Origin: Anaerolineales bacterium
GTDB taxonomy: Bacteria > Chloroflexota > Anaerolineae > Anaerolineales > UBA4823
Direction of reading: 5' to 3'
Length of the DNA stretch: 64,000 nt
Assembly: GCA_016929095.1 (NCBI GenBank)
Contig: JAFGJM010000002.1
Coordinates: 1 to 64,000 of the forward strand
The translations under genes and the position numbers were made by a program. The notes under the pieces were generated by a model. The model did not search any database. It was not told the origin of the DNA and was given only the letters and a program-made list of their open reading frames with translations. Shown piece by piece: positions 27,985 through 36,940 of the stretch. Position 1 is the first letter of the stretch; every line of letters starts with the position of its first letter.

Positions 27985-29322
27985 ATGGCAAATAAACCAA
28001 AACAACCTGTAATAACCAAAAAACATCTCGCTCGCCAAGAACGGGAACGAAGGCAAAATCGCACTATTCTAATCAGCGGCTTGATCGTTTTGGTCGTGGT
28101 GATCGGTCTGATTGGATATGGTATCCTCGAACAGACGTATTTTAAAGCGCATAGAACAGTGGCTACGGTAAATGGAGAGAAAATCATCTTAAAAGATTTT
28201 CAAACGCAAGCTCGTTATTACCGGCTTCAACTTGTGAACCAGGCTCAGTACACGTACCAACTTTTAGAATACTTCGGCGGCGACTCCCAAAACCAGTCAT
28301 CTTTTGCCAACCAACTCTACCAGCTTCAGGCGCAATTATCGCCCACGTCTCTTTCCGATAGTGTGATAAATACCATGATCGATGAAATACTCATTCGCCA
28401 GGAAGCAAAACGGCGTGGGATTACCGTTTCTTCGGAAGAGTTGGAAAAATCCATGCAAGAAGCGTTTGGATACTTTGCTGGAGGCACTCCTACATCTACC
28501 CCTACGAAAGATGTAACATCCTTACCTACAGCCACCTATAATCCGACGCAACTGGCTTTAGCCCCCTCGACGTCCACTCCCACAAACACGCCTGAGATGA
28601 CCACCACAGCCACTCAAGTGGTTACTATGACCGCTACTCCGACAATTATCCCCAGCATCACGCCCACATCCATCCCTACGGCAACTTCAACGCCCTACAC
28701 ATTGGATGGGTATAAATCGCTGCTGGAAAATACCATTTCAGATCTGGAAGAAAATATTCAGTACACTGAAAATGACTTCCGTATGTTTATCGAGAATTCA
28801 CTGTATGATGAGAAGCTAAAAGAAGCGGTTTTTCCTGAATTATCTGTCGATAATGAAGCGGAAGAAATCTGGGCGCGCCATATCCTGGTCGAGGACGAAG
28901 ATACCGCCAAAGATCTTCTCAACCGATTGGAAAATGGGGAAGATTGGATGGCGTTAGCGGCTGAATTCTCCACCGATACCAGCAATAAAGACCAGGGTGG
29001 CGATCTGGGCTGGTTTGGAAAAGGTCAAATGGTTGCTTCATTCGAAGACGCCGCGTTTGCACTACAATCTGTCGGAGAAATTAGCCCACCTGTTCAATCC
29101 GATTATGGCTGGCATATCATCCAACTTTTAGGGCGCCAATATCGTCAATTATCCGAGTCGGAATACCGCCAATTACAAAACGAGAAATTTGAAGAATGGA
29201 TGACGGAATTAAAAAATACATCCGATATCACGATCGAATCCATTCCAACAGAAGACATTCCCACCGAACCAGCTTTCCCCGAAGAAATCAACAGTTATAT
29301 CCAACAAATTACGGGTCAGTGA
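27985..29322 (+). CDS. Membrane-anchored parvulin-type peptidyl-prolyl isomerase (PrsA/SurA-like)
   Basis: An extracytoplasmic foldase of 445 residues. A basic N-terminus is followed by one membrane segment (~28-50, TILISGLIVLVVVIGLIGYG), a SurA-N-type helical domain, a Thr/Pro-rich linker (~170-235), then the parvulin domain with IWARHILVEDEDTAKDLL, GDLGWFGKGQMVASFEDAAF and SDYGWHIIQLL. AGAGG lies six bases before the chosen ATG. It follows rpsR through a weak hairpin and has a strong terminator. The low-complexity linker has the same style as the tail of the class A PBP in this window and may keep the catalytic part away from the membrane. Confidence 0.93.
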   Translation: MANKPKQPVITKKHLARQERERRQNRTILISGLIVLVVVIGLIGYGILEQTYFKAHRTVATVNGEKIILKDFQTQARYYRLQLVNQAQYTYQLLEYFGGDSQNQSSFANQLYQLQAQLSPTSLSDSVINTMIDEILIRQEAKRRGITVSSEELEKSMQEAFGYFAGGTPTSTPTKDVTSLPTATYNPTQLALAPSTSTPTNTPEMTTTATQVVTMTATPTIIPSITPTSIPTATSTPYTLDGYKSLLENTISDLEENIQYTENDFRMFIENSLYDEKLKEAVFPELSVDNEAEEIWARHILVEDEDTAKDLLNRLENGEDWMALAAEFSTDTSNKDQGGDLGWFGKGQMVASFEDAAFALQSVGEISPPVQSDYGWHIIQLLGRQYRQLSESEYRQLQNEKFEEWMTELKNTSDITIESIPTEDIPTEPAFPEEINSYIQQITGQ

Positions 29323-29346
29323 TATTGTCAATAAAATGTCATAAAG

Positions 29347-29384
29347 AAAAATCGGCTAAATATAAATTAGCCGATTTTTTTTTA
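29347..29384. terminator. Strong bidirectional-type terminator after the foldase gene
   Basis: AAAAATCGGCTAA (29347-29359) pairs with TTAGCCGATTTTT (29367-29379), followed by a long T-run; the A-run on the other side could serve the opposite strand. Confidence 0.9.
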
Positions 29385-29392
29385 TTCATTCA

Positions 29393-29420
29393 TTGACTTT
29401 ATGCCATTTTATTTTACAAT
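29393..29420 (+). promoter_or_regulatory. Promoter of ppk2
   Basis: TTGACT (29393-29398) and TACAAT (29415-29420) are 16 bases apart. The start would lie near 29427, leaving an unusually long leader of about 235 bases before ppk2. The gap 29323-29662 otherwise holds only the terminator and no recognised RNA family. Confidence 0.65.
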
Positions 29421-29662
29421 GTACTTAACATATCTGGTCAATTAATGTGTAGTCAACAACGGTATGATCAGTAGATCTGGATTTTTGTTAATTCGAGTGG
29501 CATTATTAGCATGTAATAGCGAAAGAAACAATCATAATCACAAGAAAGGGATTATTTCGTTTCCAGTTAACTCTAAATCAAAGCAAATGGAAATGCTATT
29601 TTAAATGACACTTCGCTAACTATTGGGTTCAACCATTATTTTTGATTCCACGGGAGGCACAA

Positions 29663-30595
29663 ATGGCAAAAAAGAAATCTTCCGAAAAAAAAGCAGTAAA
29701 AGAAGAAAGTCAATTGAAAGTCCCCAATAACCAGCAAAAAACAAACGTTTTAGAAAATAAACAAATAGCTATCCAATCAGATAAGGCTTCAATGCCAGTT
29801 GAAAAAACGAAATCCGATACCCCCATTGATAAAAAAAGTTATTTCAGTGAACTCGCCCGTTTGCATGTCGAGTTAGTCAAATTGCAGGAATGGATTCGCA
29901 ATAAAGGATTAAAACTCGTGGTTATCTTCGAGGGTCGTGATGCTGCGGGAAAAGGGGGAACGATCAAGCGTATTACCGAATGCCTTAACCCTCGTATATG
30001 CCGGGTCGTTGCTCTGCCTTCGCCTACCGAGCGAGAAAAAACCCAATGGTATTTTCAACGCTATGTCCAACATCTCCCGGCAGCGGGTGAAATGGTTTTA
30101 TTTGATCGAAGCTGGTACAACCGTGCAGGCGTTGAGCGTGTCATGGGCTTTTGTACCGAAGAAGAATACCGGGAGTTTTTACGATCTTGTCCGGAATTTG
30201 AGCGTATGCTGGTCCGGTCCGGTATTGTATTAGTCAAATATTGGTTCTCGGTAAGCGATGAGGAACAAGAGCGGCGTTTTCAAGACCGCATTGATGACCC
30301 AACCAAACGATGGAAACTTAGTCCAATGGACTTGGGTTCCCGCACTAAATGGATCGAGTACTCCATTGCCAAAGACGAGATGTTTAAATATACGGATATC
30401 AAACAAGCACCCTGGTATGTGGTTAACTCAGATGATAAAAAGAGAGCTCGATTGAATTGCATCAGTCATTTGCTTACCATAATCCCATATGAAGATTTAA
30501 CCCCCGAACCCATTATGCTTCCACCTCGCCAGGATGACCTGGGTTATGTCAGACCACCAATGACTGACCAAACGTTCGTCCCTGAAAAATATTAA
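29663..30595 (+). CDS. ppk2: Polyphosphate kinase 2 family protein
   Basis: Transfers phosphate between polyphosphate and nucleotides (NDP or NMP, depending on subclass). The 310-residue protein has Walker A GRDAAGKGG at residues 91-99, Walker B/lid FDRSWYNRAGVERV, and KYWFSVSDEEQERRF, all family marks. The first ~58 residues are a Lys/Gln-rich low-complexity extension that is not part of the fold. The ATG at 29663 follows GGGAGG; a TTG upstream would start inside a weaker context. The last stop overlaps the stop of smc on the other strand (shared TTAA). Single-domain length suggests class I or III; the exact acceptor is not clear. Confidence 0.92.
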   Translation: MAKKKSSEKKAVKEESQLKVPNNQQKTNVLENKQIAIQSDKASMPVEKTKSDTPIDKKSYFSELARLHVELVKLQEWIRNKGLKLVVIFEGRDAAGKGGTIKRITECLNPRICRVVALPSPTEREKTQWYFQRYVQHLPAAGEMVLFDRSWYNRAGVERVMGFCTEEEYREFLRSCPEFERMLVRSGIVLVKYWFSVSDEEQERRFQDRIDDPTKRWKLSPMDLGSRTKWIEYSIAKDEMFKYTDIKQAPWYVVNSDDKKRARLNCISHLLTIIPYEDLTPEPIMLPPRQDDLGYVRPPMTDQTFVPEKY

Positions 30596-33500
30596 TCCAC
30601 CACCTTATCGATTTCATCCAATTTCAAGCTAATAACCTGGCTGGTGGAATCGCGCCCCATCGTGACGCCATAGATAACATCGGCTACCTGCACCGTATTA
30701 CGGTTGTGGGTAACCACGATAAATTGCGTGGTATCACTCAGTTCCTTAAGTAAATCGCGAAATCTCCCTACATTCGACTCATCGAGCATTGCATCGACCT
30801 CATCTAAAAGGCAAAATGGCGTAGGCGCCACCTTCAGCAAGGCGAATATTAACGCCGTAGCTGTAAGACTTCTTTCCCCACCCGACAACAAAGATAATCC
30901 TTGCATGCGCTTTCCCGGTAAACGCGCTTCGATATCGATACCGGTTTCGGTTAAATCGTCCGGCAGGGTTAATAGTAATTTGGCAGATCCCCCGCCAAAT
31001 AATTTCGAGAAAATTTCACCAAATTCCTTCTGCACCGCATTAAAGGTTTTTTGAAACTCATTAGCCATTAAATCGTCCAATTCACGAATTACTTTGCGAA
31101 TATCCGCTTCGGCTTTTTCCAGGTCTACAATTTGCTCATTTAAGAAAGAGAAGCGAAGTTTTACCTCCTGATACTCTTGCTGCGCTTCAGGATTTATCGC
31201 CCCAATACGTCGAAGTTGTACACGCTGCCTGCGGATGTTCTCTTCCAATTCCGGAGAAATTTCTTTTATACGGGGTAATTCTTCCACTAGCCCTTCTAGA
31301 GGTAAGGGTTTTGGGCCAGATATGTCTTCTGCATATTCATAAGATACCAATCCAAAATCGTCTTCGACACGCCGTTGTAATGATTCCAGAGATTCCTGCC
31401 GGTGAGCCAGTGCAATACGCGCCTGTGTAAAATTCCTTTCCGCAACAGTTTGCAATTGCCTGACTTTAGCTTCGTCCAGCAATTGGCTGTCTTGGGTTTT
31501 TTCCTGTTCAGCCATCTCTTTTTCAGAAGGCTCGATTAATCTACTGAGTTGTTCTATATCTTGAGCATTTGCGCTTTCAGTTATTTGCAATTGTGATTTA
31601 TTTTGCTTCAGTTTTATTAATTCATCCGAGAGAGCACGCTGCCGAACCCGGTTATTTTCAAGCAGTTGTTTACTCTTTGCAAATAAATTACGCCTGTCTT
31701 CCAGACGTGTGTTAGCATCCTTGAATGTTTTCTCCGAAAGTAATACTCTTGTTTCCCAATGTGTGGTTTGTGTTTGCAATTCATGCAGAGAGTATTTTTT
31801 AAGTTCCGCACTCAATACCTCGATTTTCTCTAAGAATGTGGATTTTTTATTCTCCAATCCTTCGATTTGCTCTTGCATCTCATGGGAATTTTTTCCCCAA
31901 TGTTGGATATCATTTTCTAATTGGCTGCTCTGGTTTTGGTAATTCTTTAGATCGCGCTCAATTTGATTATAAGATTCCTTCGTTTGGAATAATTTATTCC
32001 TGGCATTTTCCAATTCAACACGAGCCTGGTTTAGCGAAGATCCCAAGGTCTCTTCTTTAACTTTTGCCTCGGTTAATTGATGATCCAACTCTTCCAGTCG
32101 AGTCTGTGTTTTTTGAATCTTTTCCTTTAGTGCGCCAATTTTTGATAATAATTCTTTACGCTCCCTGGTACGCGTGATCGCGCCAGCCTGACTGCCCGAC
32201 CGTCCCTCAATCAATCCATTAGAGTAAAAAATATCGCCATGTAAAGTAACCGCACGTATTTCGCCTTTTTGTTTACTAATAACCTTTTTGGCTGTTTCCC
32301 GATCTTTAACAATGAGCACATTTCCCAACAATAAATTTACCAGGGAAGAAAATTCCGGCGGAATTGCTACCATCTGAGACGCCACACCCAGTACGTAGGG
32401 ATCGCGCTGAAATGCCATTGTTTTATTATTTACATTAATCAATTCAACGGGTGCCAATATTCCCTGTGCTTCCCGTTCTGCCAGTAGATCTAATGCTGTA
32501 TCGATATTATTATCGGGTTCCAGAATTACAGCTTCTATTGCACTGCCTAACGCTGCAGCGACCGCTTTTTCCAGGTCCTGGGGGACATCCATATAATTTC
32601 CCAATGCTTTTTCAAAACCCTTCAGGTTTCCGCTTCTTACGGCTTTCAACAATACCTGGGCGCCGTTTGAGTAGCCCTCCAACCCTTTATCGGCTTGATC
32701 CAGCACATCCAGCCGGGCTTGCAATTGAGCCAGATGAGCTTTTTCCTGATTAAGGGCATTGATTTTCTCCTGGCGCGATTTGTCTATATTTTGTTGATTT
32801 TTACGGTGAATTTCCAACAACTCAAAAAATCTCTTGCTTGAATCTTCGGCTGTACTAAGTTCTTTTTCAACGACGCTGGTCATTCTTTTCGCTTCTTCGG
32901 CGTTTTTATGTGCTTCCAAAATTGTTTGAGACAAATTATTCAAAGCGGCTTTTTGTTGAGTCGCCTGATTATCTCTTTCGTTTAACCTGGCGTTCAATTG
33001 ATTTATTTCTGAAACTGTATCATCAAGCTCCTTTTGGGTCAGCTGAAGCGTTCTTTCGATGTCGCGGCGTTTGCGATTTTGCACAATAAAATCTTGCTTA
33101 ACACTTTCCAATTGTGAACGAGTTTCCTCTAAATCTTTTACCAGTAATTGGACTTCCCGCGCCGATGAAGATTCTTGCTGGCGGTAAATCGTTACTTCTT
33201 CATCCAGCCGCATTTCTTCTTGCTTCAATATCTGCATCTGCTCTTCCACTGAACGGATGCGTTCATCGGTTACGGCTTGTTCGCGTGTATTTTCTTCTCT
33301 GGATGAATGTAGGATTGATAACTGACTATGAAGATTTGATAATTTGGATCGTAATTCTTGGATCTTCTGACGAGATTGCAGCAATTGACTGCTGACATTC
33401 ATTTGCTGCTGCCGAATTTCCTCCACCTGAGCCTGTTTTCCGCGCGCCTCCTCTCGCGCTTCTAATAATTCACTTTGAGCTTTATGCCAATGAAAACCAT

Positions 33501-34194
33501 ACCAATCCCGAAGCATGGCGCGTAAATCGATTTTAACCTGGTCAAATTCACCTGCCCGGCGAGCCTGTCTTTCCAGACTGCGCAGACGCGGCTCCAATTC
33601 CGCCAGAATATCCTTAACTCGGTCCAGGTTACGATGGGTGGCATCCAGCCGGCGCAAGGCTTCTTCTTTTCTTGTGCGATGGAGTCCAATTCCGGCAGCT
33701 TCTTCGAATAATCGCCGCCGTTCGTCAGCTTTTAAGGCTAATGCTTCATCCACCAATCCCTGCCCGATAAGCGTATACGTGCGTTCCGCCAAACCAGAGT
33801 TTGCAAGAAGCTCTGAAATATCTTTCAGGCGTACTTTCTGCCCGTTAAGTAAGTATTCGTTTTGTCCATCTCGATAGGCGCGGCGAGTAACAGCCACCTC
33901 ACCAAACTCAATCGGCAGCCAACCACTCTCATTGTCAAACACCATTGTAACTGAGGCCATCCCGGATCGCGGACGATGCTCAGACCCGGAAAATATCATG
34001 TCTTCTGTTTTTTTTCCGCGTAACAAGCTATACGATTGTTCTCCCAAAACCCATCGAATACTATCGGCAATATTAGATTTTCCCGAGCCGTTGGGTCCAA
34101 CAATCGCGGTAATAGCCCCAGCGTACTCAAACAGGGTACGATTAGCAAATGTTTTATAACCTTGCAACTCTAATGATTTTAATCGCGTTGTCAT
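30592..34194 (-). CDS. smc: Chromosome segregation ATPase SMC
   Basis: Condensin subunit that organises and separates chromosomes. The 1200 residues comprise a head with Walker A GPNGSGKSNI (~34-43), a coiled coil of ~300 residues, the hinge (~510-640, including GLIEGRSGSQAGAITRTRER just after), the return coil and a C-terminal head with signature LSGGERSLTATALIF and Walker B CLLDEVDAMLDESN. It follows rnc by 18 bases, a common pairing. Its partner scpB is present at 57.4 kb; scpA is not in the window. Confidence 0.98.
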   Translation of the reverse strand: MTTRLKSLELQGYKTFANRTLFEYAGAITAIVGPNGSGKSNIADSIRWVLGEQSYSLLRGKKTEDMIFSGSEHRPRSGMASVTMVFDNESGWLPIEFGEVAVTRRAYRDGQNEYLLNGQKVRLKDISELLANSGLAERTYTLIGQGLVDEALALKADERRRLFEEAAGIGLHRTRKEEALRRLDATHRNLDRVKDILAELEPRLRSLERQARRAGEFDQVKIDLRAMLRDWYGFHWHKAQSELLEAREEARGKQAQVEEIRQQQMNVSSQLLQSRQKIQELRSKLSNLHSQLSILHSSREENTREQAVTDERIRSVEEQMQILKQEEMRLDEEVTIYRQQESSSAREVQLLVKDLEETRSQLESVKQDFIVQNRKRRDIERTLQLTQKELDDTVSEINQLNARLNERDNQATQQKAALNNLSQTILEAHKNAEEAKRMTSVVEKELSTAEDSSKRFFELLEIHRKNQQNIDKSRQEKINALNQEKAHLAQLQARLDVLDQADKGLEGYSNGAQVLLKAVRSGNLKGFEKALGNYMDVPQDLEKAVAAALGSAIEAVILEPDNNIDTALDLLAEREAQGILAPVELINVNNKTMAFQRDPYVLGVASQMVAIPPEFSSLVNLLLGNVLIVKDRETAKKVISKQKGEIRAVTLHGDIFYSNGLIEGRSGSQAGAITRTRERKELLSKIGALKEKIQKTQTRLEELDHQLTEAKVKEETLGSSLNQARVELENARNKLFQTKESYNQIERDLKNYQNQSSQLENDIQHWGKNSHEMQEQIEGLENKKSTFLEKIEVLSAELKKYSLHELQTQTTHWETRVLLSEKTFKDANTRLEDRRNLFAKSKQLLENNRVRQRALSDELIKLKQNKSQLQITESANAQDIEQLSRLIEPSEKEMAEQEKTQDSQLLDEAKVRQLQTVAERNFTQARIALAHRQESLESLQRRVEDDFGLVSYEYAEDISGPKPLPLEGLVEELPRIKEISPELEENIRRQRVQLRRIGAINPEAQQEYQEVKLRFSFLNEQIVDLEKAEADIRKVIRELDDLMANEFQKTFNAVQKEFGEIFSKLFGGGSAKLLLTLPDDLTETGIDIEARLPGKRMQGLSLLSGGERSLTATALIFALLKVAPTPFCLLDEVDAMLDESNVGRFRDLLKELSDTTQFIVVTHNRNTVQVADVIYGVTMGRDSTSQVISLKLDEIDKVVD

Positions 34195-34212
34195 ATTGGT
34201 TTAATGATAATC

Positions 34213-34929
34213 CTAATAATAATCTAAAGTATTAAGTGCATCCCTGGCAGCAGCCTTGGTTGCCGCTTGCTTGCTATGACCTTGTCCATACCCGTATCGT
34301 GTCTCGCCTACCCATACTTCCACTTCGAATAACCGGTCATGATCCGGTCCGGTGGTGGATATTGTGCGGTAAATCGGTGGTCCATATCCCTGTGACTGCG
34401 CCCATTCCTGAAAAATGCTTTTTGGATCCTGCTCTTTTCGCGAAAATATTGCATCATTCGATGCTTCTTTTAGCATCGATTGAAGGAATTTCTCTACAGC
34501 CTGCATGCCTAAATCAAGATAAATGGCGCCAATTAAAGCTTCAAACGTCCCACATAATAATGCCGGTCTATCGGCGCCTCCGGCTTGCGCCTCTCCTCTT
34601 CCCAATCGCATAGCATTTCCAAGATTGATTTGTCGAGCAAATTCTGCCAATTGCTCAGTCTTAACCAATGCAGAACGTAAGCGGGTTAAATCACCTTCAG
34701 CCATTTCCGGGAAATGATTATATAACCAGGCGCCTACTAAAAAATCCAAGACTGCGTCGCCCAAAAACTCCAACCGTTCATTATCCTCCAAAGCCTCCGG
34801 ATGTTCGTTCAAATAAGACCGGTGCGTTAGAGCACGGGAGAGAAGGAGAATGTCGGTGAATGGAATATCCAAACGGGCTGCGAAATCGACAGGGGATTCG
34901 AACCCTGAGGCTCCCAAAGGAAGACTCAT
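34213..34929 (-). CDS. rnc: Ribonuclease III
   Basis: Cuts double-stranded RNA in rRNA maturation and gene control. The 238 residues contain the catalytic signature NERLEFLGDAVLDFLVGAWL and metal-binding Glu in CGTFEALIGAIYLDLG, then a C-terminal double-stranded RNA-binding domain (DPKSIFQEWAQSQGYGPPIY, KQAATKAAARDAL). GGAGG at 34936-34940 precedes the ATG. The first ~16 codons overlap an unusual structured leader that folds across the start codon (see the separate entry). It lies between thrC and smc in a run of same-strand genes. Confidence 0.96.
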   Translation of the reverse strand: MSLPLGASGFESPVDFAARLDIPFTDILLLSRALTHRSYLNEHPEALEDNERLEFLGDAVLDFLVGAWLYNHFPEMAEGDLTRLRSALVKTEQLAEFARQINLGNAMRLGRGEAQAGGADRPALLCGTFEALIGAIYLDLGMQAVEKFLQSMLKEASNDAIFSRKEQDPKSIFQEWAQSQGYGPPIYRTISTTGPDHDRLFEVEVWVGETRYGYGQGHSKQAATKAAARDALNTLDYY

Positions 34930-34987
34930 AATTAGCCTCCTGGAACTCAGGGAGCGCTAAACACCCCACCCTCGTCGGGTATTTCGC
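34879..34987 (-). promoter_or_regulatory. Structured leader spanning the rnc start codon
   Basis: GCGAAAT (34987-34981) pairs with ATTTCGC (34886-34880), enclosing about 95 bases with the rnc start codon at the centre. Inside, CGAC (34977-34974) pairs with GTCG (34890-34887). Two inner pairings exclude each other: CCCTGAG (34952-34946) with CTCAGGG (34909-34903), and GAGGCT (34939-34934), which contains most of the ribosome binding site, with AGCCTC (34912-34907). RNase III of other bacteria cuts its own leader, so self-regulation is a reasonable inference. Confidence 0.5.
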
Positions 34988-35070
34988 GTTCCATAAGTTC
35001 AAAAAATGAAACATCACTGAATCGATGCGATGAAAGATTATCGCCAAGCAAATTAATTATACGCCAATTC

Positions 35071-36207
35071 TTATGCAATTGGATTTCTATTTGTTTTTAA
35101 TCCCGAGCCGGTTAAAACCGCTACAATCGGTTCGGGTAAATGTTCGATCAATTTCGACCACGCTCCCCAAACCACAGCAGAGGTGGGTTCAACAAACAAA
35201 CCATTTTTTGCCAGCCAGGTCTGTCCCATGGCAATTTCAGACTCAGTTACCGTGATAAATTTACCCCCGCTGTTTTCTACCGTTTTTAAAACCTCGTCGC
35301 CCCTTATTGGGATGCGCACACGTATCCCTTCTGCTAATGTTTCGCCTTCTGTCACCCAGGCTAGTCCGGCGGCGCCTCGATTGGATACAGCCCACAAGGG
35401 AGCGCAAGCCTCTGCCTGTACCCCGATCAATTGTGGAATTTTCGATATTTGTCCGGCTGCTTTCATGGCGCTGAAACCTCTTCCTATTCCTAATATTAAT
35501 CCACCCTGACCGACCGGCGCAATCACTGTCCCCGGCGCTTCACCCAATTGTTCAACCAGCTCATAACTGACTGTAGCGTATCCGGGTAAATTAAACGGTA
35601 GATAAGCATGGCTGGCATAAGATACAGATGGCGTATTATTCTCCTGTAAACTTTCCAATACATTAATCAGCGCCTCGGTGGCTTTCGAACGCGCCCCTGG
35701 AACCGATACTATCTCAGCACCATAAGCTTCTATTTGGGACCGTTTTGGTCCCGAAGTAGTTTCAGGAATAAAAATTTTTGATCTTAATCCTGCCCTGGCT
35801 GCATACGCCGCGAAAGATGAACCGGCATTGCCGGATGAATCTTCCAGGGCGGTATTCATGCCTCTACTGATTAAAAAACTGACGATCAATGCGCTGCCAC
35901 GGTCTTTAAATGATCCGCTGGGTTCCATGAATTCACATTTACAGGCGATCCGTTTTCCATACCTGGCGTCTCCGCTTTCCACCCACACTAAAGGTGTATT
36001 GCCCTCTTCCAAAGAGATGTGATGCATTGTGGAGGGTAATCCAAAATTCGATTGGTAACGCCAAATCCCGGGTGCATTTGAAAGCATTTCTGCTTGATAA
36101 GGGAACTCTTCTATAAAATCAAACACTCCCCCACAAATCGGACAACGATATGGCGCCCCTTCATCAGGATATGGATTTTTACAATTAGTACAAAGGATAT
36201 TGTTCAT
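35071..36207 (-). CDS. thrC: Threonine synthase (PLP-dependent)
   Basis: Makes threonine from O-phosphohomoserine. The 378-residue fold-type II PLP enzyme has an N-terminal zinc ribbon (CTNC...CPIC), as in archaeal and many bacterial short-form threonine synthases. The PLP lysine lies in EPSGSFKDRG, and SSGNAGSSFAAYAARAG and APVGQGGLILG are the usual cofactor loops. A related PLP lyase such as cysteine synthase is possible, but the zinc ribbon and overall order favour ThrC. It follows the moaD-moaE fusion by nine bases on the same strand. No Shine-Dalgarno is evident. Confidence 0.85.
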   Translation of the reverse strand: MNNILCTNCKNPYPDEGAPYRCPICGGVFDFIEEFPYQAEMLSNAPGIWRYQSNFGLPSTMHHISLEEGNTPLVWVESGDARYGKRIACKCEFMEPSGSFKDRGSALIVSFLISRGMNTALEDSSGNAGSSFAAYAARAGLRSKIFIPETTSGPKRSQIEAYGAEIVSVPGARSKATEALINVLESLQENNTPSVSYASHAYLPFNLPGYATVSYELVEQLGEAPGTVIAPVGQGGLILGIGRGFSAMKAAGQISKIPQLIGVQAEACAPLWAVSNRGAAGLAWVTEGETLAEGIRVRIPIRGDEVLKTVENSGGKFITVTESEIAMGQTWLAKNGLFVEPTSAVVWGAWSKLIEHLPEPIVAVLTGSGLKTNRNPIA

Positions 36208-36216
36208 ATAAACCGA

Positions 36217-36927
36217 TCAATCTATATGTGGCGTTGGTTTGTAATCGCCCTCGATCCATTCCTCCCCGCTTTCATCGACTTCCTTTTTCCAAACCGGAAC
36301 AATTTCTTTCAACCGGTTGATCCCGAAATGCGCCGCTTCGAAGATGCCATCATTGCGATGCGCTGATGTACAGGCGATCAATGTGGAAGGAATTTGCGGT
36401 TCAAGTTTACCAATGCGTTGGACAATCGCAATTCCCACTACTTTTGGCCAATTAAGACGTATCTCCTTGGCAACCTGTTTCATTTTTGCTTCTGCCATAG
36501 GCTGATATGCCTCATATTCAAGGTGTTTGATTTTTTTGTAATCGGGTATTTTTGTAATCTCTCTTACCATACCCGTAAATATTGCACAAGCGCCAGTTGT
36601 TGGAAGGGTGATTTTTTGGATAAGTTCTTCCAACTCGATTTTATTGCTCGTTAGAAGAATAATTGTAGGAAAATCAATCTCGCCACCACTGACTGGTGGA
36701 AATATGGCGACCTCTGCGCCTTCTGGTATATTGTCTTCGAAACTGGCAAATTCCCGGTTGATGGAAACCAAAGTCGAAGGCGCGTGAATGGTTAAATGAG
36801 GAAATTCTTTGATTAATATTTCATTCAATAACTGAATCACTGTGCAATTAGCAGGTATCTCCATATCTGCTCTTTGGGTTTTCGCCTGATCTTTATAGGC
36901 TGCGAAAAATAATATCGTGATGTGCAT
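36217..36927 (-). CDS. Molybdopterin synthase, MoaD-MoaE fusion
   Basis: Adds the two sulfurs of molybdopterin. The 236-residue product joins both subunits: residues 1-82 are MoaD (MHITILFFAAYKDQ to EVAIFPPVSGG) and the rest is MoaE (TTGACAIFTGMVRE, SAHRNDGIFEAAHFGINRLKEIVPVWKKE with the catalytic lysines). MoaD works through a free C-terminal Gly-Gly that carries thiocarboxylate. Here that Gly-Gly (81-82) is internal, so cutting after residue 82 is probably needed, as proposed for mycobacterial MoaX. The start at 36927 gives the standard MoaD N-terminus; a longer frame overlaps moaC by 35 bases. AGGAG lies rather far upstream. Confidence 0.9.
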   Translation of the reverse strand: MHITILFFAAYKDQAKTQRADMEIPANCTVIQLLNEILIKEFPHLTIHAPSTLVSINREFASFEDNIPEGAEVAIFPPVSGGEIDFPTIILLTSNKIELEELIQKITLPTTGACAIFTGMVREITKIPDYKKIKHLEYEAYQPMAEAKMKQVAKEIRLNWPKVVGIAIVQRIGKLEPQIPSTLIACTSAHRNDGIFEAAHFGINRLKEIVPVWKKEVDESGEEWIEGDYKPTPHID

Positions 36928-36940
36928 ATACGGTTTGATG

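Noticed and set aside
28490-28700. Thr/Pro-coding low-complexity DNA as a possible satellite or insertion
   Set aside because: It is in frame inside the foldase gene and has no repeat unit longer than a few codons.
34879-34987. A tRNA-like pattern on the minus strand: acceptor-like GCGAAAT/ATTTCGC and a T-arm-like GGGTTCGAATCCCC
   Set aside because: The T-arm is separated from the acceptor by four bases, its loop would be eight bases, and no D or anticodon arm can be drawn in the 109 bases. It codes for the rnc N-terminus, so a structured leader is the better reading.
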